Positions 1 through 8,084 of a stretch of DNA of 64,000 nt are shown piece after piece (the stretch's first letter is position 1; each line of letters opens with the position of its first letter). Origin of the DNA: Variovorax sp. WS11 (GTDB lineage Bacteria; Pseudomonadota; Gammaproteobacteria; Burkholderiales; Burkholderiaceae_C); contig NZ_JAAGOW010000001.1 in NCBI RefSeq assembly GCF_010499245.1, forward strand, positions 2,976,001 to 3,040,000. The letters run 5' to 3'. Under the pieces are notes generated by a model that did no database searches, was not told the DNA's origin, and was given only the letters and a program-made list of their open reading frames with translations. The position numbers and the translations under genes were made by a program.

Positions 1-1048
1 CGGCTGGAGCGCGCTGGCGCAGGCGCAGAAACCGCTGACCGTGGGCGTCATCTACGTCGGTCCGCGCGACGACTACGGCTACAACCAGGCGCACGCGCAG
101 GCCGCGGCCGAGCTCAAGAAGCTGCCGGGCATCAAGCTGGTGGAGGAAGAGAACGTGCCCGAGACCGCGGCCGTGCAGAAGACCATGACCGGCATGATCG
201 CGCAGGACGGCGCCAAGCTGCTCTTCCCCACCTCGTTCGGCTACTTCGACCCGCACATCCTCGCGGTCGCGCCCAAGAACCCCGACGTGCGCTTCTCCCA
301 CTGCGGCGGCCTGTGGGCCGAGGGCAAGCATCCGAAGAACGTGGGCAGCTTCTTCGGCTACATCGACGAGTGCCAGTATCTGAACGGCGTGATCGCCGGC
401 CACATGACCAAGAGCAACAAGATCGCCTTCGTCGCGGCCAAGCCCATCCCGCAGGTGCTGCGCAACATCAACGCCTTCACCATGGGCGCGCGCTCGGTCA
501 AGCCCAACATCACCTGCAGCGTGATCTTCACCGGCGACTGGTCGATGGCCGTGAAGGAAGCCGAGGCCACCAACAGCCTGGCCGACCAGGGCTGCGACGT
601 GTTCACCATGCACGTGGACGGGCCCAAGGTGGTGGTCGAGACGGCAGCCAAACGCGGCAAGATGGTCTGCGGCTACCACGCGAGCCAGGCCAAGCTGGCG
701 CCCAACGCCTACCTGACGGGTGCCGAGTGGAACTGGCTCACCGCCTACAAGACCGCCATCGAGGCGGCGCAGTCCGGCAAGCCCCATCCCAACTTCCTGC
801 GCGGCGGGTTGAAGGAGGGCTATGTGAAGACCTCGGCCTATGGGCCGATGGTGAGCGATGCCGCGAAGAAAAACGCGGAGGACATCAAGGCCAAGATGCT
901 GGCCGGCGGCTTCGACATCTTCCAGGGCGGGCTGAAGGACAACAAGGGCGTCGTCGTCATCCCGGCCGGCAAGGCACTGAAGCAGACCGACCTCGAACTC
1001 GAGAAGATGAACTACCTCGTCGAGGGCGTGGTCGGCTCGATCGGCTGA
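1..1048 (+). CDS. BMP-family ABC transporter substrate-binding protein (5' end outside window)
   Basis: This is the periplasmic binding protein of an ABC importer of the basic membrane protein (BMP/PnrA-like) family, which elsewhere binds nucleosides, purines or related nitrogen compounds. The reading frame is already open at position 2 and the first visible residues, GWSALAQAQKPLTVG, look like the end of a signal peptide cleaved after ALAQA, so the true start lies just upstream. The mature part begins LTVGVIYVGPRDDYGYNQAH, typical of the family. Two permease genes follow directly and the ATPase lies further down the same operon beside a biuret hydrolase, so biuret or a related ureide is the inferred ligand. 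The family call is firm; the ligand is inference. Confidence 0.9.
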   Translation, partial: GWSALAQAQKPLTVGVIYVGPRDDYGYNQAHAQAAAELKKLPGIKLVEEENVPETAAVQKTMTGMIAQDGAKLLFPTSFGYFDPHILAVAPKNPDVRFSHCGGLWAEGKHPKNVGSFFGYIDECQYLNGVIAGHMTKSNKIAFVAAKPIPQVLRNINAFTMGARSVKPNITCSVIFTGDWSMAVKEAEATNSLADQGCDVFTMHVDGPKVVVETAAKRGKMVCGYHASQAKLAPNAYLTGAEWNWLTAYKTAIEAAQSGKPHPNFLRGGLKEGYVKTSAYGPMVSDAAKKNAEDIKAKMLAGGFDIFQGGLKDNKGVVVIPAGKALKQTDLELEKMNYLVEGVVGSIG

Positions 1049-1073
1049 TCTTCCAGTTCGACGCAAGCCGACC

Positions 1074-2153
1074 ATGCCCAGCGCATTGAAAGAAGCGGCC
1101 CTGCCGGTGTTCGCCATCGCGGCGGCGCTGCTCTTGTTCGGCGTCTTCGTCTGGTTCGCCGGCGCCAGCCCGCTGGAGGTCTGGGTGATTCTCTTCAAGG
1201 GTGCCTTCGGCGACTGGTTCTCCTGGCAGAACACCTTGCAGCGCGCCGCGCCGCTGATGCTCACTGCGCTGTGCGTCGCTATCCCCGCGCGCGCCGGACT
1301 CGTCATCATCGGCGGCGAGGGCGCGGTGGTGCTCGGCGGCCTGGCCTGCGCGGCCCTGCCTTATGTGCTGCCGCTGCCGGCCAACATCTTCGGTTCGCTC
1401 GCGCTGTGCATCGCCGGTGCCTTGGCCGGCGCGCTGTGGATCGCCCTGGCCGGCTGGCTGCGGCAGTACCGCGGCATCAACGAGACCATCAGCAGCCTGC
1501 TGCTGGCCTATGTCGCGATCGGCCTCTTCAAGCACCTGGTCGAGGGCGCGCTGCGCGACCCGGCCAGCCTCAACAAGCCGGCCACGCGCTCGCTCGCGGA
1601 AGGGCTGGCGATCGGCGGCATCGGCGGTTCGGACGTGCACTGGGGCCTGGTGATCGGCATCGTGGCCTGCCTGGCTTCGGGGCTGTGGCTGCGCGCGACA
1701 GCGTCGGGCTTCGCGGTGCGCGTGGTGGGCGGCAACCCGCGCACCGCGCAGCTGGTGGGGCTGCCCGCCAGCCGGCTGATCCTGGCGGCCTGCGGCCTCG
1801 GCGGCGCCTGTGCGGGCGTGGCGGGCGCGGTGGAGGTGGCGGCGGTCCATACCAACGCCAATGCCTCGCTGATCGCGGGCTACGGCTATGCGGGCATCCT
1901 GGTGTCCTTCATCGCTCGCCACAACCCGGTGGCGGTCATCCCGGTGGCGATCTTGTTCGGCGGCTTCGGTGCGGCCGGCAGCCTGCTGCAGCGGCGCCTG
2001 GGCCTGCCCGATGCCTCGGTGCTGGTGCTGCAGGGCCTGGCCTTCGTGCTGATCCTGGCGAGCGAGGGCCTGCGCATGGTCGACTGGAAGACCTTGATCC
2101 GCAACCGCATGCCGCAAGCCGCCGAGCCGCCGTTGCGCAAGGAGCCCGTATGA
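1074..2153 (+). CDS. BMP-type ABC transporter permease (subunit 1)
   Basis: This 359-residue inner-membrane permease belongs to the BPD_transp_2 family used by sugar, nucleoside and BMP-type importers. The protein is almost entirely hydrophobic with about nine predicted membrane spans. The stretch RGINETISSLLLAYVAIGLF near residues 137-156 is the loop that usually contacts the ATPase in this family. It begins 25 bases after the binding-protein gene and its stop codon overlaps the start of the second permease (ATGA at 2150-2153), so the two are probably translationally coupled and form a heterodimeric channel. Confidence 0.92.
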   Translation: MPSALKEAALPVFAIAAALLLFGVFVWFAGASPLEVWVILFKGAFGDWFSWQNTLQRAAPLMLTALCVAIPARAGLVIIGGEGAVVLGGLACAALPYVLPLPANIFGSLALCIAGALAGALWIALAGWLRQYRGINETISSLLLAYVAIGLFKHLVEGALRDPASLNKPATRSLAEGLAIGGIGGSDVHWGLVIGIVACLASGLWLRATASGFAVRVVGGNPRTAQLVGLPASRLILAACGLGGACAGVAGAVEVAAVHTNANASLIAGYGYAGILVSFIARHNPVAVIPVAILFGGFGAAGSLLQRRLGLPDASVLVLQGLAFVLILASEGLRMVDWKTLIRNRMPQAAEPPLRKEPV

Positions 2154-3070
2154 CCGCGGACCAGTGGATCGCCCTCGTGGCCGGCATCGTCGGCGGCGCC
2201 TTGCGCGTCGGTGCGCCCTTCCTCTTCGTGAGCCTCGGCGAATGCCTGACCGAGAAGTCGGGCCGCATCAACCTCGGCCTCGAAGGCGTGCTGGTGCTCT
2301 CGGCGATGGCCTCCTTCGGGGGAGCCTGGCTCACGGGCTCGGCCTGGCTCGGCGTGCTGATCGGCGCGACCGCCGGCGCACTGCTGGCGCTGCTGCATGG
2401 CCTGCTGTGCTCGCTCGACCGCGTCAACGACGTCGCGACCGGCATCGCGCTGATGCTGTTCGGCACCGGGCTCGCCTTCTACCTGGGCAAGCCGCTGATC
2501 CAGCCGCAGGCGCCGCAGCTGCCGGCCATCCCGCTGGGCAACTGGAGCGAGAACCCGGTGGTGCGCTCCGCTCTGCAGGTCAATGCGCTGGTGCCGCTGG
2601 GCATCGTGCTCGCGCTCGTGCTGTGGTGGGCCTTCGCGCGCACGCGCATCGGCCTGCTGGTGCGCATGGCGGGCGACTCGGCCAATGCAACGCGCGCGCT
2701 GGGCTATTCGGTGGCGGGGCTGCGCATCGGCGCCACCACGGCGGGCGGTTTCATTGCGGGGCTGGGCGGCGCCTCGCTCACGCTTTTCTACCCGGGCAGC
2801 TGGAACGAAGGGATCTCGAGCGGGCAGGGGCTGATCGCCGTGGCGCTGGTGATCTTCGCGCGCTGGAGTCCGCTGCGCTGCATCGGCGCGGCGCTGCTCT
2901 TCGGCGGCGCCGGCGCGATCGGGCCGGCGCTGCAGTCCATCGGCGTGGGCTGGGGCTACCACCTCTTCAACACGGTGCCCTACGTGCTCACGCTGGTCAT
3001 CCTGGTGCTGACCTGCAAGCCGGGCAGCGTGGCCGCCGGCAGCCCCGGCGAGCTGTCTTCCACACGTTGA
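2150..3070 (+). CDS. BMP-type ABC transporter permease (subunit 2)
   Basis: This is the second membrane subunit of the importer, 306 residues, BPD_transp_2 family. I chose the ATG at 2150 because it overlaps the stop of the first permease as ATGA and gives the family's usual N-terminus, ending in a first membrane span and the motif KSGRINLGLEGVLVLSA, which is conserved in the second permease of nucleoside-type importers. The open frame extends upstream, but that part is a shadow of the first permease. An amidase gene follows after 19 bases, so the ATPase gene is separated from its permeases by two hydrolase genes. Confidence 0.92.
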   Translation: MTADQWIALVAGIVGGALRVGAPFLFVSLGECLTEKSGRINLGLEGVLVLSAMASFGGAWLTGSAWLGVLIGATAGALLALLHGLLCSLDRVNDVATGIALMLFGTGLAFYLGKPLIQPQAPQLPAIPLGNWSENPVVRSALQVNALVPLGIVLALVLWWAFARTRIGLLVRMAGDSANATRALGYSVAGLRIGATTAGGFIAGLGGASLTLFYPGSWNEGISSGQGLIAVALVIFARWSPLRCIGAALLFGGAGAIGPALQSIGVGWGYHLFNTVPYVLTLVILVLTCKPGSVAAGSPGELSSTR

Positions 3071-3089
3071 ACTCGAAAGGAAACGATCG

Positions 3090-4097
3090 ATGAGCGGTCT
3101 GGGTGGTCTCAACAAATCGGCGAACGGCGTGGTCGTCGGGCTGGTGCAACTGCAGTTGCCGGTCGTCAAGACCCAAGCCGACCTGGCGGCGCAGACGCAG
3201 CGCATCTGCGAACTGGTGGCCAAGGCGCGGCGCAACCAGGGGACGATGGACCTCGTGGTCTTTCCGGAATACGCGCTGCACGGGCTCTCCATGGACACCG
3301 CGCCCGAGATCATGTGCACGCTGGACGGTCCCGAAGTGGCGGCCTTCAGGCAGGCCTGCATCGACAACGCGATCTGGGGCTGCTTCTCGATCATGGAGGC
3401 CAACCCCGAGGGCAACCCGTACAACAGCGGGCTGATCATCGACGACCAGGGCGCGATCAAGCTCTACTACCGCAAGATGCATCCCTGGGTGCCGGTCGAG
3501 CCCTGGGAGCCCGGCAACATCGGCGTGCCGGTCTGCGACGGACCCAAGGGCAGCAAGCTGGCGCTGATCATCTGCCACGACGGCATGCTGCCCGAGATGG
3601 CGCGCGAGGCCGCGTACAAGGGCGCCGAGATCATCATCCGCACGGCCGGCTACACCGCGCCGATCCGCCATGCTTGGCGGATCACCAACCAGGCCAATGC
3701 CTTCTGCAACCTGGCCTACACCGCGAGCGTGTGCATGTGCGGCAGCGACGGCACCTTCGACTCCATGGGCGAGGGCATGTTCTGCAACTTCGACGGCACG
3801 GTGCTGGTCGAGGGCGGCGGCCGGCCCGACGAGATCGTCACCGCCGAGCTGCGGCCCGACCTGGTGCGCGAGGCGCGCATCGGCTGGGGCGTGGAGAACA
3901 ACATCTACCAGCTCTACCACCGCGGCTATGTGGCGGTGAAGGGCGGCGCACAGGACTGCCCCTACACCTACATGCGGGACATGGCGGCCGGCCGCTACCG
4001 GCTGCCGTGGAGCGAGCAGGTGAAGGTGCGCGATGGCAGCGGTTTCGGCTTCGAGCCGCCGGTGCGCGTCTACAAGGGACCGGAGAACGCGGCATGA
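3090..4097 (+). CDS. amiF: Formamidase (nitrilase superfamily)
   Basis: This 335-residue cytoplasmic amidohydrolase belongs to the nitrilase superfamily. The N-terminus MSGLGGLNKSANGVVVGLVQ and overall length match the AmiF formamidase family, which converts formamide to formate and ammonia. The Glu-Lys-Cys triad is visible: Glu60 in FPEYALHG, Lys129 in YYRKMHPW and Cys162 in ICHDGMLPE. It lies in an operon for an ABC importer and a biuret hydrolase, so it may release ammonia from a small amide, but its real substrate here is not shown by the sequence. The related aliphatic amidase AmiE is a less likely alternative. Its stop overlaps a 21-codon open frame that is part of a repeat (see 4093-4190). 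Confidence 0.85.
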   Translation: MSGLGGLNKSANGVVVGLVQLQLPVVKTQADLAAQTQRICELVAKARRNQGTMDLVVFPEYALHGLSMDTAPEIMCTLDGPEVAAFRQACIDNAIWGCFSIMEANPEGNPYNSGLIIDDQGAIKLYYRKMHPWVPVEPWEPGNIGVPVCDGPKGSKLALIICHDGMLPEMAREAAYKGAEIIIRTAGYTAPIRHAWRITNQANAFCNLAYTASVCMCGSDGTFDSMGEGMFCNFDGTVLVEGGGRPDEIVTAELRPDLVREARIGWGVENNIYQLYHRGYVAVKGGAQDCPYTYMRDMAAGRYRLPWSEQVKVRDGSGFGFEPPVRVYKGPENAA

Positions 4098-4190
4098 GAC
4101 GCCGAGCCGCTCCCCAGTCGAATAGCACCGCAGCGCACAGCGCGGAGGTTGCCTTATGAGCGCCGCCGAAGGCGAAGGTGGCTCCATGAA
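4093..4190 (+). repeat. Gene-junction repeat, copy A (supplies start and SD of biuH)
   Basis: This junction element is also found at 57745-57808. Shared blocks are GCCGCTCC, ATAGCACCGCAG and CCGAAGGCGAAGGT followed by CTCCA and a start codon. Here its ATG at 4094 overlaps the amiF stop (ATGA) and opens a 21-codon frame, [21 protein letters not shown], whose TGA at 4157-4159 overlaps the ATG of biuH at 4156. The GGAGG at 4144-4148 serves biuH. The tail block recurs once more inside the start of biuH ([11 protein letters not shown]), so copy A looks partly duplicated. It probably couples translation of amiF to biuH. Confidence 0.7.
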
Positions 4191-4902
4191 TACATCGACA
4201 CCGGTCGTGGAGCGTTTCGTCCACGCCGACCCCTACCGCTGGCCCTACAACGGCGCGCTGAGGCCCGACAACACGGCGCTGATCGTGATCGACATGCAGA
4301 CCGACTTCTGCGGCAAGGGCGGCTATGTCGACGTGATGGGCTACGACTTGGCGCTGGTGCAGGCGCCGATCGAGCCGATCGCGCGGACGATGGCGCGCAT
4401 GCGCGCGCTGGGTTTCCACATCATCCACACGCGCGAAGGCCATCGGCCGGACCTGGCCGACCTGCCGGCCAACAAGCGCTGGCGCTCGCGCCAGATCGGC
4501 GCCGGCGGCGTCGGCATAGGCGACGATGGTCCGTGCGGGCGCATCCTGGTGCGCGGCGAGCCGGGCTGGGAGATCATTCCCGCGCTGGCGCCGCTGCCCG
4601 GCGAGGTGGTGATCGACAAGCCCGGCAAGGGCTCCTTCTACGCCACCGATCTCGAACTGGTGCTGCGCACCCGCGGCATCGAGAACCTGGTCCTCGCCGG
4701 CATCACCACCGACGTCTGCGTGCACACCACCATGCGCGATGCCAACGACCGCGGCTTCGAATGCCTGCTGCTGTCGGACTGCACCGCGGCGACGGACCAC
4801 GGCAACCACCTCGCGGCGCTGAAGATGATCACCATGCAGGGCGGCGTGTTCGGGGCGCACGCCGGCTCGGCCGCGCTGCTCGATGCGCTGGCCGCGATGT
4901 AG
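4156..4902 (+). CDS. biuH: Biuret amidohydrolase (isochorismatase-like cysteine hydrolase)
   Basis: This enzyme is predicted to hydrolyse biuret to allophanate and ammonia. It is a 248-residue isochorismatase-fold cysteine hydrolase. The triad Asp46 (IDMQTDF), Lys155 (IDKPGKGSF) and Cys188 ([10 protein letters not shown]) lines up with Asp36, Lys142 and Cys175 of the characterised Rhizobium leguminosarum BiuH as I remember it. The N-terminal [20 protein letters not shown] and the loop [24 protein letters not shown] segment are also family hallmarks. The ATG at 4156 follows GGAGG at seven bases; Met11 at 4186 is an alternative that would remove a repeat-derived N-terminus. An insertion of about three residues (VGI near residue 120) is unusual. 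Confidence 0.85.
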   Translation: MSAAEGEGGSMNTSTPVVERFVHADPYRWPYNGALRPDNTALIVIDMQTDFCGKGGYVDVMGYDLALVQAPIEPIARTMARMRALGFHIIHTREGHRPDLADLPANKRWRSRQIGAGGVGIGDDGPCGRILVRGEPGWEIIPALAPLPGEVVIDKPGKGSFYATDLELVLRTRGIENLVLAGITTDVCVHTTMRDANDRGFECLLLSDCTAATDHGNHLAALKMITMQGGVFGAHAGSAALLDALAAM

Positions 4903-4917
4903 CAGGGAGCCTTGCTC

Positions 4918-6516
4918 ATGCCCGACACCATCCAGCAGCAGCCCATCGGCGCCTTGCCCGCCGCCAGCGGCGCGCTCGCGCTCGACACCTACCGCCTGAC
5001 CAAGCGCTTCGGCGATTTCACCGCCATGGACAGCGTGAGCATGTGCGTCGAGGCCGGCAGCGTGCATGCACTGCTCGGCGAAAACGGCGCCGGCAAGAGC
5101 ACGCTGGTCAAGTGCGTGGCGGGCTACCAGCGCGCGGAAGAGGGCAGCATCCTGATCGACGGGCGCGAGCAGGAGATCGCCAATCCGGTGGTGGCGCGCG
5201 CCCTGGGCATCGGCATGGTCTACCAGCACTTCACGCTGGCGCCGGGCATGACGGTGGCCGAGAACCTGCTGCTGGCCGGCGGCCGGACGCCGGCCGTGAT
5301 CGACTGGAAGCGCAAGCGCACCGAGCTCGAGGAGTTCCTGGCGACCACGCCCTTCCGGCTGAACCTGGACCTGCGCCCTTCGGAGCTGGCGGCCGGCGAG
5401 AAGCAGAAGCTGGAATTGCTCAAGCAGCTCTATTTGAAGCCGCGCCTCCTGATCCTCGACGAGCCGACCTCGGTGCTGACGCCGCAGGAGGCCGACGAGG
5501 TGCTGGGCCATGTGCGCGCCTTCGCCAAGAGCGGGCTGTGCACCGTGCTCATCATCACGCACAAGTTCCGCGAGGTGATGGCCTATGCCGACAGCGTCAC
5601 CGTGCTGCGCCGGGGCAAGGCGGTGCATCACTGCCGCGTCGACCAGACCGACCCGGCGCGGCTGGCGGCCGCGATGATGGGCGAAGGCGAGGCGCCGCCG
5701 CCCGAGGGCGACACTGCCACCGCTTCGCCGGCGGACGGTGCGCGGCAGGCCACGCGTGCCGATGCTCCCGTGGCCTTGCAGGTCGATGCCCTGCGCGCGC
5801 AGGGCGACCGCGGCACGCTGGCCGTGCACGATCTGAGCCTCGCGGTGCGCGCAGGCGAGATCCTCGGTGTCGCCGGCGTTTCGGGCAACGGTCAGCGCGA
5901 GCTGGTCGAGGCGCTGGTCGGCCAGCGCGCACGGCTGGCCGGCGAGGTGAAGGTGATGGGCGAGCCCTATGCGGCGCGCCGCGCGGAGAACCGCCGCCTG
6001 AAGGTGCGCAGCCTGCCCGAAGAGCCGCTGCGCAATGCCTGCGTGGGCGATCTCAGCGTCGCCGAGAACATGGCGCTGCGCGACTTCGACCAGCCGCCGC
6101 TGGCGCGCGCCGGCGTGCTGAACTTCGCGGCCTGGCGCAGCCGCGCCCGCGAGTGGATCGCCGAGTACGGCGTGAAGACCCGGGGTGAGGGCGCGCCGAT
6201 CCGCAGTCTCTCGGGCGGCAATGTGCAGCGTGCCGTGCTGGCGCGCGAGCTGGCCGGGGAGATCAACGTGCTGATCGCCGCCAACCCGGTGTTCGGGCTG
6301 GACTTCGCGGCCGTGGCCGAGATCCATGGCCGCATCCGGCAGGTGCGCGCGCGTGGCGGCGCGGTGCTGCTGATCAGCGAGGACCTGGACGAGCTGCTGG
6401 AGATGGCGGACCGGATCGTGGTGATGAGCGAGGGGCGGATCGTGTTCGAGACGGCAGCGGCTTCGGCGGAGCGGCATGTGCTCGGGGCGCATATGGGTGG
6501 AGGGCATCACGCATGA
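4918..6516 (+). CDS. ABC transporter ATP-binding protein, two nucleotide-binding domains
   Basis: This is the energy-coupling subunit of the BMP-type importer, about 532 residues with two fused ATPase domains, as in sugar and nucleoside importers. The N-terminal domain has Walker [10 protein letters not shown], a degenerate signature [12 protein letters not shown] and Walker [14 protein letters not shown]. The C-terminal domain has the relaxed P-loop GVSGNGQRE, signature LSGGNVQR and the usual modified Walker [14 protein letters not shown] chose the ATG at 4918 because AGGGA at 4904-4908 is well spaced for it; a TTG at 4912 is too close. The gene sits downstream of biuH instead of next to its permeases. 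Confidence 0.92.
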   Translation: MPDTIQQQPIGALPAASGALALDTYRLTKRFGDFTAMDSVSMCVEAGSVHALLGENGAGKSTLVKCVAGYQRAEEGSILIDGREQEIANPVVARALGIGMVYQHFTLAPGMTVAENLLLAGGRTPAVIDWKRKRTELEEFLATTPFRLNLDLRPSELAAGEKQKLELLKQLYLKPRLLILDEPTSVLTPQEADEVLGHVRAFAKSGLCTVLIITHKFREVMAYADSVTVLRRGKAVHHCRVDQTDPARLAAAMMGEGEAPPPEGDTATASPADGARQATRADAPVALQVDALRAQGDRGTLAVHDLSLAVRAGEILGVAGVSGNGQRELVEALVGQRARLAGEVKVMGEPYAARRAENRRLKVRSLPEEPLRNACVGDLSVAENMALRDFDQPPLARAGVLNFAAWRSRAREWIAEYGVKTRGEGAPIRSLSGGNVQRAVLARELAGEINVLIAANPVFGLDFAAVAEIHGRIRQVRARGGAVLLISEDLDELLEMADRIVVMSEGRIVFETAAASAERHVLGAHMGGGHHA

Positions 6517-6536
6517 CGCGCATGTCTCCGATTTGC

Positions 6537-6648
6537 TCCCTCTCCCTCTGGGAGAGGGCGGGGATGAGGGCACCGGGCGCTTGCAGTCGCCGCACTTCAT
6601 CGACGGCCCGACGCCCTCACCCCAACCCTCTCCCAAAGGGAGAGAGAG
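6537..6648. repeat. REP-like imperfect inverted repeat
   Basis: Two GC-rich arms in inverted orientation lie between the ATPase and the next hydrolase gene. The left arm runs 6537-6571 (CTCCCTCTCCCTCTGGGAG onward) and the right arm 6613-6648 (GCCCTCACCCCAACCCTC onward). Each arm can also fold on itself. The form is that of repetitive extragenic palindromic elements common in Proteobacteria. It could shape mRNA decay or partial termination inside the operon. Confidence 0.75.
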
Positions 6649-6664
6649 AAATAACGGAGCTCAT

Positions 6665-7327
6665 GTGCAGGTAGACGCCAACCCCTTTGTCTTCGAGTGC
6701 GACCTGGCCCGCGCGGCCCTCGTCATCATCGACATGCAGCGCGACTTCATCGAACCCGGCGGCTTCGGCGAAACCCTGGGCAACGATGTCTCGCTGCTCC
6801 AGGCCATCGTCCCCGCGACGCAGCGGATGCTCCACGCATGGCGAGAAAAAGGCGGCCTCGTGGTCCACACGAGAGAAGCCCACCGCGCCGACCTCGCCGA
6901 CTGCCCGCCGGCCAAGCGCAACCGCGGCCAGCCCACGCTGCGCATCGGCGACCCCGGCCCCATGGGCCGCATCCTGGTCGCCGGCGAACCCGGCAACCAG
7001 ATCATCGATGCGCTCGCGCCCATCGACGGCGAGATCGTGATCGACAAGCCCGGCAAGGGCGCCTTCTATGCAACCGGCCTGCAGTCCCTGCTGCAGCAGC
7101 GCGCCATCCGCAGCCTGGTCTTCATGGGCGTCACCACCGAGGTCTGCGTGCAGACCAGCATGCGCGAGGCCAACGACCGCGGCTACGACAGCCTGCTGCT
7201 GGAAGATTGCACCGAGAGCTACTTCCCCGCCTTCAAGGCCGCAGCGCTGGAGATGATCCGCGCCCAGGGCGCGATCGTCGGCTGGACCGCGCCGAGCCGG
7301 AAACTGCTCGCCGCGCTGGGCGACTAA
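6665..7327 (+). CDS. Isochorismatase-like cysteine hydrolase, triuret-hydrolase candidate
   Basis: This is a second cysteine hydrolase of the isochorismatase superfamily, 220 residues. The triad is Asp23 (IIDMQRDF), Lys128 (IDKPGKGAF) and the Cys of [12 protein letters not shown]. It shares with BiuH the segments [13 protein letters not shown] and [16 protein letters not shown] but has a distinct N-terminus and substrate loop (THAR-like [17 protein letters not shown]). In some bacteria a triuret hydrolase (TrtA) of this superfamily is encoded with BiuH and makes biuret from triuret, so that role is my best guess; another ureide is possible. The start is GTG at 6665 behind CGGAG at 6655-6659; the ATG at 6663 is out of frame. 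Confidence 0.8.
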   Translation: MQVDANPFVFECDLARAALVIIDMQRDFIEPGGFGETLGNDVSLLQAIVPATQRMLHAWREKGGLVVHTREAHRADLADCPPAKRNRGQPTLRIGDPGPMGRILVAGEPGNQIIDALAPIDGEIVIDKPGKGAFYATGLQSLLQQRAIRSLVFMGVTTEVCVQTSMREANDRGYDSLLLEDCTESYFPAFKAAALEMIRAQGAIVGWTAPSRKLLAALGD

Positions 7328-7337
7328 CATCTTCGCC

Positions 7338-8072
7338 GTGCCCACCTCCGTCAAGACCCGTACAGCTCCAGCCCGACCCGCGTCCGAGGACGCGGCGTTC
7401 CGCACCCGTGCCGACGAGGTCTACGCCCAGCTCAAGCGCGACGTTGCCGAGTTCAGCCTGGTGCCGGGCGACCGCTTCACCGAAAGCGAGATCAGCGAGC
7501 GCCTGGGCGTCTCGCGCACGCCGGTGCGCCAGGCGTTGTTCCGGCTTCAGCAGGAGGGCTACGTCGAGGTGCTGTTCCGCAGCGGTTGGCGCGTGCTGCC
7601 CTTCGACTTCGACCAGTTCGAGCAGCTCTACGACCTGCGCATGGTGCTCGAGACCACGGCGGTTCACCGGCTCTGCGAGAGCGACCATCGCGTCGATCGC
7701 AGCCTGCTCGACAGTCTGGCCGGCATCTGGCTGGTGCCCGTGGCGCAGCGCAGTTCCGACACGGTGCAGGTCGCGCAATGGGACGAGGAATTCCATTGCG
7801 CCCTGGTCGCTGCCGCCGGCAATGCCGAGATGGCGCGCGTGCACCGCGACGTGACCGATCGCATTCGCATCATCCGCCGGCTCGACTTCACCCAGCAGCC
7901 GCGCATCGACGCCACCTACGAGGAGCACGCCAAGATCCTCAAGGCCATCCGCGCCAACCGCGGCGAGCAGGCCGCGATGCTGCTGCGCGCGCATATCGAG
8001 ACCAGCCAGGCCGAGGTGCGCAAGATCACGCTGCATCAGGTGCACATGGCCCGCCTCGCCATGCGCAAGTGA
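7338..8072 (+). CDS. GntR-family transcriptional regulator (FCD domain)
   Basis: This 244-residue regulator has an N-terminal winged helix (about residues 25-95; SEISERLGVSRTPVRQALFR is the recognition region) and a C-terminal all-helical FCD ligand-binding domain (about 100-230) with His residues that usually bind a metal or small acid. Start is GTG at 7338, ten bases after the preceding stop, so it belongs to the biuret-type operon and most likely controls it in response to the substrate or a breakdown product. It ends the operon, since the next gene is convergent. Confidence 0.9.
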   Translation: MPTSVKTRTAPARPASEDAAFRTRADEVYAQLKRDVAEFSLVPGDRFTESEISERLGVSRTPVRQALFRLQQEGYVEVLFRSGWRVLPFDFDQFEQLYDLRMVLETTAVHRLCESDHRVDRSLLDSLAGIWLVPVAQRSSDTVQVAQWDEEFHCALVAAAGNAEMARVHRDVTDRIRIIRRLDFTQQPRIDATYEEHAKILKAIRANRGEQAAMLLRAHIETSQAEVRKITLHQVHMARLAMRK

Positions 8073-8084
8073 AGACGGGGAGCC

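Noticed and set aside
4912..4920. TTG at 4912 as start of the ATPase
   Set aside because: It is only three bases from the ribosome-binding site, while ATG 4918 has normal spacing.
3838..6636. Minus-strand open frame of 932 codons opposite biuH and the ATPase
   Set aside because: It is the antisense shadow of strongly supported genes; its protein is rich in His, Arg and Gln without any recognisable domain, the usual result of high GC.
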